Assembly: GCA_029204225.1 (NCBI GenBank)
Contig: CM055095.1
Location: 33,171,732 to 33,235,731, forward strand
Direction: 5' to 3'
DNA: 64,000 bases
Source of the DNA: Diphasiastrum complanatum
Taxonomy: Eukaryota > Streptophyta > Lycopodiopsida > Lycopodiales > Lycopodiaceae
Shown here: positions 11,945 through 22,392 of the stretch, piece by piece
How positions within the stretch are numbered: the stretch's first letter is position 1
Layout of the letters: each line of letters begins with the position of its first letter
The notes under the pieces: generated by a model
The model's database searches: none
Told to the model about the DNA's origin: nothing
What the model saw: the letters and a program-made list of their open reading frames with translations, nothing else
Made by a program: the position numbers and the translations under genes

Positions 11945-14876
11945 ATGGCTATGACAATCAAGACCAGAGTAGCAATCAGTCTCGATGGTGCAAATTATAG
12001 AATCTGGAATTTGGGAGCAGACACGATGTCAAAGGCATCGGCTCTCTATAGCTACGAACATTGTCAGGCCAAGCAGAACTGCCAGGAGCACTCTATGTGT
12101 CCTCACTCAGAAAAGATCTGTTATCTGTCTCCAAGATGGCAGATCTAGGCATTTGAGTTTTGTTCGATGGCGACACTTGTCGTATGATCGAGAAGACAAC
12201 AAACAAGTTGCTGACAGTCGGATGCAGAGAAGGAAATCTCTACCAAGCCAAAATAATCAGCAACTCTGATAGCATATTAAATGCTTCAGAAAATGAAAAT
12301 CAGCTTTGGCATAGAAGATTATATCATCTGAAGATGCGGAGCCTGTACAACATGAGCACAAAGGACATTGTCATAGGTCTCAAAATATCAAGGCCCAAGG
12401 CTGAGTTCTGCGAAGCTTGTCAGAAAGGCAATCAACATCGGAGTCCATTTACACACGAAGGAAGAAGAGCCAAGGAAGTCCTTGAGCTTGTCCACTTTGA
12501 TGTGTATGGACCGATGAAAATAGTTTCGCTCTCAGGTTCGAAATATTTTCTAACGTTCATACATGATTACAGTCGAATGACCACAATCTACTACTTGAAG
12601 AAGAAACCCGAAGTATTTGATTCTTTCAAGAAGTTCGTGGCATTCGCAGAGCGACACACCTGAAAAAGGATACAGATCCTTAGATCTGACAATGGAGGTG
12701 AATACAAAAGCACAGAATTCTCAAGATTCTGCGAAAAACAGGGGATTGAACACCAATTCACTCCTACATATACACCAGCTGCAGTAGTACACCTGCAGAA
12801 CAGATCAACAACGATAGTGCTGGAGAACAAAACACCATACGAGATGTGGACAGATAGAAAGATTGATCTGTCATACCCATGAGTGTTTGGATGTGCAGTA
12901 TACAAGCACATTTCAAAGGAAAAAAGAAGCAAGCTCGACGACAAATCCGAGCAAACAATCATGGTCGGCTACTCAAACGGAACACATGTGTACAGACTCT
13001 ACAATCCAACCACGAAGAAGGTTGTTTTGAGCAGAGATGTGAAGTTCGACGAGTCCACATTCCCTGGACTGAAAGATGAAAGAGGCCATGAGATCTTCAC
13101 ACTGCTGCCTATTCAAGAGGGAGATCAAGGACAGTCATCAAATCAGAATGCAAGACCCCAGACTCCAGAGTAGCAGGAAACAGAGGATCGACCCCACAAA
13201 CAAGAAATGTTCGAGCAGCGACAAAACGAACCTCGAAGTCAACAAGACAAAGAAGACCTCCAAACTGCTATTCTGACAATCTTCAATGGAGCGAAGACAT
13301 GCAGTTCGAGTACTGCAGCTTCATTGAAGAGCCAGCTACATACCTAGAAGCTATACAGAGTCCAGAAAGAGAATTTTGGAAACAGGCAATGTCAGAAGAG
13401 ATTGAGTCGATGAGGCGAAATGAGGCATGGACATTAGAGCCACTGCCAAAAAACAGAAAAGTAGTCGACTGCAAGTGGGTGTACAAAAAGAAGCTGAAAT
13501 CATATGGCACCATTGGCCGCTACAAAGCAAGGCTTGTCGCGAAGGGCTACATGCAGAGATATGGTGTCCACTATTTCAACACATATTTACCCATGGTCAA
13601 AATGACAAGCATAAGGCTACTCCTTGCATACCCACACAATACAATCTGAAAATTCACCAGATTGATGTGAAAACAACCTTTCTCCACGGAGATCTAGAGG
13701 AAGAAATTTTCATGAAGCAACCTGAAGGCTATGAAGACCCCGACAACAAACAATATATTTGTCGATTGCAGAGATGCATCTATGGTCTAAAACAGGCATC
13801 ATGAGCCTGGTACAAAAAGCTTGATGGTCTTCTGAAGTCTCTAGACTACTCAGCCAGACTATAATGTCTACATCAAAAGAATAGGAAAGAATTTTGTGAT
13901 ACTGACCATTTTTGTAGATGATTCGCTGATGATAGGAAATTCTTTGATGTTAATCAAAGACACGAAGAGTCAGATTTTTGAAAACTATGAAATCATAGAT
14001 CTTGGAGAAGCAACAAAATGCCTAGGGCTGGAGATCAGAAGAGATTGAACAAATGGCGAAATGCACTTGAGTCAATCAAAATACGCCAGAAAAGTGCTGA
14101 AGCAGTACCACATGATGGACTGTGAAGGGAAAGCCACACCAATGATAGCTGGAGCCAAGCTCACGAAACAGATTGCCCAGAATTAGAATAGGCAGAACAG
14201 AACATGGCAGGTATACCCTACCAAAACTTAATCGGTAGTTTGATGTACTTAACAATTTGTACTAGACCCGATCTGGCCTTCTCTATTTACGCATTGAGCC
14301 AATTATCTTCCAATCCTGGTCTAGCACATTGAAAAATGGCTAAACGAATCCTACAATTCTGAAGGGTACCCAGAATGTTGGATTAACCTACAGAGCTAGA
14401 AACGAAGAGAAAGGATTTGTGCTGCAATGACTACAGTGATGCGAGCTAGGCAAGCTGCAAAGATGACAGCAAGTCCATTACTGGCGGATGTAACGTGTGC
14501 AGAGCTGCAATCAACTGGATATGCAAAAAGCAAACCTTGATAGCTCAATCCTCTTGTGAAGCTGAGTATGTCGCAGCCTCAAAAGTGGCGAATGAGGTAG
14601 TGTGGCTGCAAATGATGTTGGAGGCAATCGGGATACCGCAAGAGGGGCCAAGCACGATGATGATGGACTCTCAGAGTGCCATCTATTTGTCCCAGGATCC
14701 TGTCTTCCATTCAAAGACGAAGCACATCTCCTCCGAAGTACCATCATATTCGAGATTTGATCTTGAAAGGAGAGCTCTAGGTCCAGTTCATAAAGTCTGG
14801 AAAATATGACTGTAGATCTCCTCACAAAACCGCTCGACAAGAGAGGCAATTGGATTAAACGAACAAAGCTGCAAGG
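11945..14876 (+). pseudogene. Copia-B gag remnant, INT, RT, RNase H pseudogene
   Basis: It starts MAMTIKTRVAISLDGANYRI, a gag N-terminus cut after about 35 residues. From 12160 it reads as the pre-integrase/integrase zinc region (LWHRRLYHLKM, CEACQKGNQH), then the integrase core (HFDVYGP near 12495, RSDNGGEY near 12683). The expected QQNGVAER active-site stretch near 12780 is replaced by a short deletion. A C-terminal segment with VFGCAVYKHI follows. RT shows [17 protein letters not shown] and FVDDS (near 13910). RNase H has SSCEAEYVAASK and SKTKHI (14540-14735). Stops at 12661, 12880, 13170, 13648 and 13802 break it. The missing integrase Glu and the missing protease make it inactive. Confidence 0.88.
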
Positions 14877-14888
14877 TTCAAGAGGGAG
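14877..14888 (+). other. Polypurine tract of copia-B
   Basis: TTCAAGAGGGAG immediately precedes the 3' LTR start TGTCAGACATGG. Confidence 0.7.
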
Positions 14889-15737
14889 TGTCAGACATGG
14901 TGAACTCCTACAACTTTGTCGTAGCACGAACAAGACATGAAGGTCAAATAATTCGCGACAGTCAACATGACTTTGACTCGAAGCACGAATGAGAACAATT
15001 TGCGACAGTCAACGTGTCTTCGACTCGAAGCACGAACGATCTACGAATCAATTGTGAATCGCAAACACACCTCTAGGACCGCAAAGCCAAAAAAGGAACG
15101 CAAAATGAAAACTACGAAAAGAATGAAAGCAAACGGGAGATTACGAAACAAACGAAGGAAAATCTTTCATGCTGCCAGCTGGCAGCTCCACGGGCTTCAC
15201 GCCCAGCTGAAACGAGTAGCAACAACACAGACTAACTAACTAGTTGATTAACATTAACTAGTGATGTGACTCTATGTTTAGCTATCTTGTAAACTCCACA
15301 TAGTGGAGGTATAAACGATCCTCTCTGGATCATAATAAAGATGTGAATACAGAGATGTGAATACAGAGATCTGTAAGAGACAGAGAGAGACGTAGCGAAT
15401 AGAGTAAGAAAGAAAAGACACCATAGTTGTGCATGAAAGTCTGCCAACGAGCAGAACATAGCGAAAGAGTAGAATGTCATTCTGCCAACGAGCGTGACAC
15501 TGACGAATTCACTCTAAACTTAAACTGATAATTCAGTCACTCTATTTTCATGCATCTTGTCTTGTGATGTATATCATGATTGCTAGAATAGAATATATTT
15601 TGTGATGCGTAGTCGAGTGTCGGGATCCTATAAGGGCTTCCGCACAAAAGAAAATTAAAAGATAGAAAATTGTTCGCGATAAAGAAGACGAAGTGAGGAC
15701 AAACACGAATCAGTTCCACGCACACACTCCCACGACA
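14889..15737 (+). repeat. Copia-B 3' LTR
   Basis: 849 bp, TGTCAGACATGG to CCACGACA. It aligns along its length with 11045-11879; the 14-bp length surplus is largely the duplicated GTGAATACAGAGAT unit. Several point differences to the 5' LTR show that this is not a very recent insertion. Confidence 0.92.
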
Positions 15738-16195
15738 ACTCATAGTACAGGTGGAAGATGAACGTAGATGCTTGAAGGGCTCTCATTCTCACCTTTTCGG
15801 ATCCAACAGTCTGCGCGGCCGCCACATACACCCGGGACTTGGAGTTTTTGATAGGAGTCCCCACCGAATGGGACGACATATTGCCAGCCATTTTTTTTTA
15901 TCCGAATACCACCCTGGTCTCAGAAAAAGTTGAGGACCAACTACTAGTGGCACGAGTGTATTATAGAGCGGCACAACTTGGCGATCCCTGGCCAAGCCTA
16001 TTTCAACAATGCATCGACCAAGATTGGCTAACCGGTGTCCATAAATCCTTCCATACCCAGAAAAACAATAAAAGCCTAAATTGGAATTCATGGAAGACGT
16101 CACTGGATATCTCATCCACCAGAGGCGCACTAGACGCACCTTGTACTAAACCGACAGAGTGCCAAGGAACCATCACTACTTCAGGCCGTGGGTCC
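15738..16195 (+). pseudogene. aORF fragment, C-terminal part (copy ii, piece 3)
   Basis: After the ACTCA duplication the aORF resumes. Recognisable stretches: TYTRDLEFLIGVPTEWDD and KVEDQLLVARVYYRAAQLGD, DQDWLTGVHKSFH, parallel to TYARDLEYLMGIETKWDD and the end of the full copy near 41700-42000. The ORF ends about 50 bp before the LTR start TGTTGGGGG at 16196. This confirms that the aORF lies directly upstream of a gypsy 3' LTR, as in the 41-kb copy. Frameshifts are present. Confidence 0.8.
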
Positions 16196-16285
16196 TGTTG
16201 GGGGTATTCCCAACCTTCTATATATAAATAAAATCAGAAAGTATAAATAGTTGCGAGGGGCATGGCATCCTACGCCAAACAGGCC
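16196..16285 (+). repeat. Gypsy 3' LTR fragment
   Basis: It begins TGTTGGGGGTATTCCCAAC and shares TTGCGAGGGGCATGGCATCC with the gypsy LTRs at 40783-41645 (reverse) and 26510-27345. It is cut after roughly 90 bp, where copia-D LTR sequence begins. Confidence 0.75.
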
Positions 16286-16490
16286 GTACAGGTACTGTCC
16301 TCCACATGTGTGAGGCCGCCCATCCATGTGTTTGATCATTTGATCCATTGCTCTTGCCTAAATCATAGTGTAAAGTATCTAGATCAAGATCTAACATCTA
16401 GAACTTGATAGATCTTTGGATTAAGCAATCAATAATTCTTAATGATTGATAGTACAATCAACATTTGTCCTTTTTCTCTGAAAATTTACA

Positions 16491-16503
16491 TGGTATCAGA
16501 GCC
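16491..16503 (+). other. Primer binding site of copia-D
   Basis: TGGTATCAGAGCC directly after the LTR end TTTACA; initiator-Met tRNA type. Confidence 0.88.
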
Positions 16504-17085
16504 AAGTCTAAGAGTGATCTAAATGATTAATAGTACTTGAGAAATCATTGACAATTTGTTGTTTTTGAGTTCTAATTGAGAGGGCAAGTTCAAAGAGAGA
16601 AGTAACATAAATTTTTTTTGGTCAAGATCGATTCGTGGGCTGCTGAAGTACTTTCCACACGTGTGAACCATACAGCAACCTTCAAATTAACTTCCATAAG
16701 TGTTCTTGATCCAAAAAAAGTGCATACTAGTCCAAAATTCAAGGTTTTTAGTGCATTGTCTAGGTCTAGGTTCAATCTATTGAATGCTAATGATCAAATA
16801 GTGATTTGAGTCATTGAAGCAACTCATTTTGAAGCATTAGATCAGATCTTTAAGGCTGATTTGTTCAGATCTTAAGTGTATGTGAAATATCAAACCAATT
16901 TGAACTAGAATCAATTTCTTTGAGGAGTGAATTGCTAGGATATTTGTAGTTGATCTATTATAACATCATCCAAGTTGAACTAGGATTGATTGGGCTGAGA
17001 TTAGAAGCTTATTGAAAGCTAGAAATCTATCTTAGATCACAACTTATCAAGAGAACTTTGTGTATCTCATAGGCTTTCATTCAGA

Positions 17086-17795
17086 ATGACATCCATGGGT
17101 GGATATATGTTAGAATCTAGTGAGAAACTAACTTTCACAAACTCTTCCATTTGGTAAGAATGGAATCACTACTAGTGATTCATGATCTCTTTGATATTGT
17201 CTTAGGAGTTGAGGAAGAGCCTCAATCTCCCCAAGAACAACTAAAGTACAAGAAGAGGGTTAGATTAGCCCTACATTGCTTGAAGTTAAAAGAGGCTTGG
17301 GATTCACTAAAGAAAATTTATGAATCCAATAACACTTCAAGAGTGCCTATGCTAGGAAACTTGATCTTGCAAAGCATGAGGGGAAGTGGAGAAAATGGAC
17401 AAGAGTATGTCCTAAGGATAAAATCCTTGAACAAAGAATTGGGATCTATAGGAGAGAAGATCCAAGATAATGAACTAGTACAAGTAATCTTGAATGGATT
17501 AGGAGATGAGTTCTCTAATCTAGTTCAATCTTTTGCTATTCAAGACCAACTTCCATCAATTGAAAAATTGCATAATGACCTTGTGGCCAAGGAGAGTAGG
17601 ATTCTACACCTCAAAACAAGAATGGGGTCCTTATCACTACATAATGGTGATGGGAAAGCAAAGTTCACATCTAAAGGCAAGAAGAAGTCTCATCCTTTCA
17701 AGAAGATCCAAGGCAAGGAGTCCGAGGCAAAGGATGGAGCATCTACCTCCAAAGGGAAGCAAAAGAACAAAGCCTTGTATATGAAGCTTTTGTAA
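17086..17795 (+). pseudogene. Copia-D gag pseudogene
   Basis: Starts MTSMGGYMLESSEKLTFTNS, then a TAA and frameshift near 17155. After that the frame runs MESLLVIHDLFDIVLGVEEE, KEAWDSLKKIYESNNTSR and LVQVILNGLGDEFSNLVQSF, matching the gag domain of copia-E (residues 25-180). About 20 residues equivalent to NVENELLREVGDCTSAQ are deleted before KEAWD. A lysine-rich tail follows, then an in-frame jump into integrase (ALYMKLL then stop). The zinc knuckle is lost. Confidence 0.85.
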
Positions 17796-17998
17796 AGTTT
17801 AAGTCTCTAGTGGAAAAGCAACTTAGTTCTTAAATTAAAGTTCTAAGGTGTGATAATGGAGGAGAGTATATCTCCAACAAGATGAGAGACTTTTGTGAGA
17901 TCAATGGCATTAAGAGAGAACTCACTTGTCCTTACACCCCCCAACAAAATGGGGTGGCCGAGATGAAAAATAGGAGTCTTTGTGAATGTGCAAATTCA
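17779..17998 (+). pseudogene. Copia-D integrase core scrap
   Basis: Reads YEAFVKFKSLVEKQLSS, stop, then IKVLRCDNGGEYISNKMRDF and CPYTPQQNGVAEMKNRSLCE. These are the second Asp and the Glu of the integrase DDE set with about 35 residues between them. It stops abruptly at 17998 where an unrelated gag fragment starts. Confidence 0.85.
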
Positions 17999-18275
17999 AG
18001 ATGAAGGTTATACTTCTAGACAAAGAATTGTGGGACATCGTTGATGGGACATAGCTCAAACTAGAAGGTGATGCAGACGTCATCACCAAGTGGAGACTGA
18101 GAGATGACAAAGTAGTTGCCATGATCACCCTCAACATCAAGGACACTCAGATCAGCCACATACGTGCTGCTCAGATAGCTAAGGATGCATGGGACATCCT
18201 AGCAACTCTCTACAACATTAAAGATGTTACATCCAGGCTTCATTTGAGGAAGAAATTCTTCACCCTTAGAATGTG
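17999..18275 (+). pseudogene. Gag fragment of another copia family (copia-F)
   Basis: Reads KMKVILLDKELWDIVDGT, stop, then DADVITKWRLRDDKVVAMIT, AKDAWDILATLYNIKDVTSR and LHLRKKFFTLRM. This is the N-terminal half of a UBN2-type copia gag, more diverged from the others here. It ends just before TACTACAAAAA at 18280. Confidence 0.75.
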
Positions 18276-18370
18276 TGGTACTACAAAAAAAAAAAAAAAA
18301 AAAGTGGCAAGAGTTACAGAAAAAAAATGGCAAAAATTGCAGAAATTTCTATAATTTTTGCCATTTTTTT
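18276..18370 (+). other. Possible DNA-transposon terminus (CACTA-like)
   Basis: TACTACAAAAA followed by a long A run, then repeated GTGGCAA / ATGGCAA / TTGCCAT motifs in both orientations. CACTA termini commonly start CACTACAAGAAA and carry subterminal short inverted repeats; here the first base differs and no partner end is proven. A TNP2-like ORF lies downstream in the same orientation, and TTGCCACGCRTGGCAA-type repeats are at 30826-31000. Confidence 0.35.
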
Positions 18371-18622
18371 TAAGTTGATGCAGTTCTATTAGTCTCATTA
18401 GTGTATGTTGAGTTCTATACAACATGTACATTGGGGCAGGGAAGCACATATGAGAATAAACATCTCCAAATGTTAGCTAATTGTCTAATACTTCACCTTA
18501 AAGTCCATCTTGGTAACCTTGATGCATACAACAATTATGCATGTATACATTCCATGACCACTTGCTCCTAAAGTCATGAACTTAGATTTGGTGACCAGAC
18601 CATCACTCCCAAACTTTCAGTC

Positions 18623-18755
<133 letters not shown>

Positions 18756-18794
18756 AAATTATGGATAAATATACACATGTTGTAATTGTTGCAG

Positions 18795-20012
18795 ATGGCG
18801 AACATACCAAACTTAGTCCGCAAGAAATGCACTTGTAACTACGAGTGCAAACGCACTATTGGTGGTATGCAAATGGTCAGCATTGGAACCTATTATAAGC
18901 ACTATCACCAAGATACACTTGGAAACACACATCCTTGGTGAGGAGACAAATGCAGGAAACAACTAGGTTGACATGTGGTACAATGTCTACACAAGGCAGA
19001 CAATGCTTTTCTAACTTGCGTAGAGAACCAAGAAGGGTATTGTGCAGGTGTATGTGTTATCGTGGTGGTGGACGAATGGTCACTCCCTCCAGTTTCAACA
19101 AGCATCAAATGCTTCAACAAAAGTTGGGTAATTTGGCTACCAATTTTGGTTTTCCTCCACCACAAGAAGAACATGAAGATATTCCCTCAGATGAAAATTT
19201 TGCTAATATTCTTTCTAATGAGGAAGCAATGTTTGATGAGATGGACAATTTGAGTGATGATGAGGAGTTTATAGAATTAACCTTAGCAGACCAAATTATA
19301 GAGAGGAGTATCGAGTTGCAATCTTTGTGGGACAAATTCCAGGCACCAATAGAATTTCAAGATGAGATGCTTCGAGTCTTGTTCGGAGATATGGGTGGAG
19401 CACAAGTTGGAAATAAAAATGACAGGAAGAAAAAGCCGAGTGTTAGTAAACTTTTGGTGCAACTCCCAGTGACATGGAATGGGGATCTCAATGGATTGAA
19501 GATTCCAGCTTGTTGGAAGCAATTAAACGACATGTATTCTGGCCTAGGTATGATTGAAGTACAACGTTTCAAGCTGTGTACTGGCTCAAAAGACTATCCA
19601 CATACTCCCGAGTTACTTCAACCCAGCGAAGAAGACAATTATACAAAAAATGTATTATATTGTGTGTGCAAAGATGTGCAAAGAAAACAAAAACTCAAGC
19701 GTGATTGCTTGTCATGTTGTGAGAAGTGCCCAAAATGTAGTCTACCAAGGAAAGACATACTTTCCCTTGACTATGCACCTATTAGTTCACAATTGCGATT
19801 GTTGACGAAAAGTAGAACTATATGTCATGAACTAATGAGGATGTGGTGCAATAAGTAGCAATGGTTGGGGAAAGACCTACATGAGCATCCTGAACATATC
19901 GGTGAAAAATGTAGAGCCACACAAGAATTTTGGAATCCAAATTCAATCTATGAATTGCCTGTAATTTGTGAGAATTATTATTGTAAAAGACGTATGCAAC
20001 ATTTCCCAACAT
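18795..20012 (+). pseudogene. DNA-transposon-derived protein, TNP2-like
   Basis: A GCAG acceptor-like site precedes ATGGCGAACATACCAAAC (MANIPNLVRKKCTCNYECKR). After a stop, the main frame from 18935 gives about 307 residues with an acidic stretch (DEMDNLSDDEEFIE), QLPVTWNGDLNGLKIPACW, and a Cys cluster CLSCCEKCPKCSLPRKDI. SLDYAPISSQLRLLTKSR, a TAG at 19856 and WLGKDLHEHPEHI follow, then FWNPNSIYELPV. The CPxC...R...DY.P...QLRLL order resembles the start of TNP2-type transposase regions. I infer a CACTA-like origin; the exact family is unsure. At 20012 it is fused to copia-A integrase. Confidence 0.45.
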
Positions 20013-21511
20013 CACCTTACAGTTTTTGGTTGTGCTTGCTTTGTTCATGTGCCCTTGGAAACAAGGAAAAGATATGATCCTAATTCTATTAAAGGGATCA
20101 TGGTTGGATATGCATCCAACAAGAAAGGCTTACAGAATCTATGTTCCCTCTACCTCAACTGAAATTGAGAGTAGAGATGTTATATTTCATGAGGATAAAA
20201 AATACATCCTTGAGGAGGCCGAGTTCAAAGATTCTCACAAAGATACTTCAATCATCACCCTTGAAGACTATCATGGAGAGATGGGGCCGAGAATTGAGGA
20301 GGAGTCACCTTGAATCTTTTCACTAAGGAGATCTCAAAGAGAAAGATCCTAGCCTAGGAGGCTTACTTATGAAGATAGAGGCAAGCAAGTGGAAATCAAC
20401 TCCACTAATTGTGCTTATTTTATTTCACATGAGGAGCCAAAGGATGTATATGATGCACTCAATTCGAAGGAATGGTACCTTGCCATGAAGGAGGAATATG
20501 ATGCTTTGATGGCCAACAAGACATGGGAGGTTGTGGATCTTCCATCCAACAAGCACACCATTGGTTGCAAGTGGGTTTTACGAGTGAAGTATAATCAAGA
20601 TGGCACAATCAATAAGTACAAGGCTTGACTTTGTGCTAAAGGTTTTGCTCAAGTTTATGGACTTGATTATGAGGAGACTTTTGCTCTAGTTGCAAAGATG
20701 GTATCAATTCGAATCATAATTTCTATTGCTTGTTTTTTCAATTGGCAAGTTCTTCAACTAGATGTCTCTAATGCATTTTAAAATGGATATCTAGAAGAAG
20801 AGATTCATATGGATCAACCTATTGGGTTCATCCATGACAAAGACAAAGTTTGCTTGCTCTTCAAGGTCATGGTATTCTCGACTTAACACCTTTCTTGAGT
20901 CACTAGGATTTAATCTTAGTAACTATGATCCTTCCTTATATGTCAAGTTTTTTTTATAAAGATATTGTCATCCTTCTTATTTATGTATATTATGGTTTAT
21001 TGTATAAAAGTGAAGATCTTTCTATTGTTGGTTATTCTGACTCGAATTTTGCAAGTGATAGAGCAGATAAAAAATCTACAAGTGCCTATGTCATATATCT
21101 TGGAGGACACTTGATATCTTGGCTTTCCAAAAAGCAAGATACTGTATCACTCTCATCTTGTGAAGCTGAGTATAAGGCACTCACTACAACAACAAAAGAA
21201 GTGCTTTGGATCAAGAGGTTGCTAGTGGAGCTAAAGATAATCATGGAAAGGGATCTACCTATGATCATGTGTGACAACATTTCAGCCCAAGCCCTTGCCA
21301 ACAACCCGATATTCCATGCAAGGAGAAAGCATATCGAAGTTGCACATCACTTCTGAGAAAGAAGCTCATTGGAGGGGAAATCTACTTGGAGTACATCGAC
21401 ACATCATCTTGTATTGCTGATATGCTCACCAAACCTTTCAGCAAAAGTTCCTTCATCAAGCATAGAGCCAATCTTGGAGTATTACCAAGATCCATGTTCA
21501 AGTCAATATAG
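20013..21511 (+). pseudogene. A3 INT C-terminus, RT, RNase H pseudogene
   Basis: Integrase C-terminus (GIMVGYASNKK) to about 20320, TGA after ESP at 20311, TAG in RERS near 20351. RT start is EWYLAMKEEYDALMANKTWE; TGA after KYKA near 20628; TAA in NAF-NGYL near 20779. The [10 protein letters not shown] segment is deleted near 20865. A further deletion removes RT from just after LLIYV (near 20985), so YVDD and the RT thumb are lost, and the frame enters RNase H at YGLLYKSEDL. RNase H with SSCEAEYKAL ends at MFKSI, stop 21509-21511. It is inactive. Confidence 0.85.
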
Positions 21512-21528
21512 ATTGTTTTTAGGAGGAG

Positions 21529-21818
21529 TGTTGAAATAAAAAAAATAATCCATCTTGACTTTATGCTTGCTACATATATTGTACCATGCAAGTATGTTGT
21601 TCATAAATGCAAAATGTCAAGTTTGGCCTAGATAGAACTCGAGCTACATGGATATGTCATATCTAGATTGATGAGTACAGCTTGCATATAGATTGTAGAC
21701 TTGGAAATAACAAAATTATGCTAGTAGAAACTCGTGGCAATTCACATGCATTAATTGTAACTGATCCATAGTGACATGCAAGGCATGCACAAAGTGTAAT
21801 GGACACATGCATGATGAA
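21529..21818 (+). repeat. A3 3' LTR fragment
   Basis: TGTTGAAATAAAA start after TTTTTAGGAGGAG. It matches the A1 3' LTR almost base for base and stops at ATGATGAA, nearly the same internal position as the A1 truncation, where LTR-like block 21819-22392 begins. Confidence 0.85.
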
Positions 21819-22392
21819 TGCACTAGAGCTACTGTCTTATCAGAGAGTAATTCACGAAATGCGTTAGAGATTGTTAGCAGACTCAAGATCACTCACACTC
21901 AGCAATGCGGAGAACAGAGATAAGAGAGAATAATTCACATAACTCTATTCACTTCTTCAATCTCTTACATAAGCATAAACTCTTCTCTCTCGATGATCGA
22001 GACTGAAGTGTGAGATCAATATATGTTCTACGGGGCAAACAAACACACCTTTAAAACAACAGGTGCATCGCTCCCGCGAAAGGGTCTAGTTAACAATTAG
22101 ACTGAAAATACATTCAACTATACCATAGGAGGTATACTTAACTATGAGTTAAAGTTACTCTAGCTTATCATGTCTTTTCATATCTAGTCATTTTGTATGG
22201 ACGACCTAGTAAAGGTTGTCCAAGACAATGTCTTTTCCTTTTAAAGGTCTTGCCCTTAATTACAAGGCAAGTATTTAGGAGATATATTCCCAAAAAATGA
22301 CTTAGGCCTCTTCATGATTTATACTTAACCGGCTCATATCTTCATTTTCGAGTATATCATGCCATATTTATGTTGATATTCAATATTTAACA
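21819..22392 (-). repeat. Unclassified LTR-like block
   Basis: On the reverse strand the block begins TGTTAAATATTGAATATCAACA and ends CTAGTGCA, i.e. TG...CA ends, 574 bp. A long run without genes includes TCTCTTATCTCTGTTCTC. It separates the A3 LTR from an aORF copy that starts exactly at 22393. No matching target duplication was found on its sides (ATGAA versus TCTTT), so it may be a solo LTR with rearranged flanks, or not an LTR. Confidence 0.35.

Larger units (their letters stand above)
11045..15737 (+). mobile_element. Copia-B, non-autonomous Ty1/copia element, TSD ACTCA
   Basis: A 4693-bp forward element with LTRs 11045-11879 (835 bp) and 14889-15737 (849 bp), an iMet-type PBS at 11880, a purine tract before the 3' LTR and a 5-bp target duplication ACTCA (11040-11044 and 15738-15742). 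It inserted into the same aORF as A2. Most of gag and all of protease are missing; integrase, RT and RNase H remain with stops. It is a different family from copia-A (LTR start TGTCAGAAATGG). Movement would have required enzymes from other copies. Confidence 0.93.
16286..17998 (+). mobile_element. Copia-D remnant (LTR end, PBS, gag, integrase scrap)
   Basis: The 3' part of an LTR ends AAAATTTACA at 16490 and contains CCACATGTGTGAGGCCG near 16302, which resembles the GGCCG...CACACGTGTGAA region of the copia-E LTR. It is followed by the PBS, a roughly 580-nt leader, a gag ORF and a jump into integrase at about 17780. RT, RNase H and the 3' LTR are absent. It appears to be a deleted cousin of copia-E. 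Confidence 0.8.
20013..21818 (+). mobile_element. Copia-A copy 3 (A3), 5'-truncated
   Basis: It begins abruptly inside integrase (LTVFGCACFVHVPLETRKR), fused to the DNA-transposon piece. It continues through RT and RNase H to a purine tract and a 3' LTR cut at 21818. The same fusion point occurs in A4 at 30429/30430. Stops shared with A1 show common descent. Confidence 0.85.

Noticed and set aside
21819-22392. Solo LTR with target duplication
   Set aside because: TG...CA ends look right, but the flanks (ATGAA / TCTTT) do not match and belong to different elements, so a clean solo LTR insertion is not supported; kept only as a low-confidence LTR-like block.
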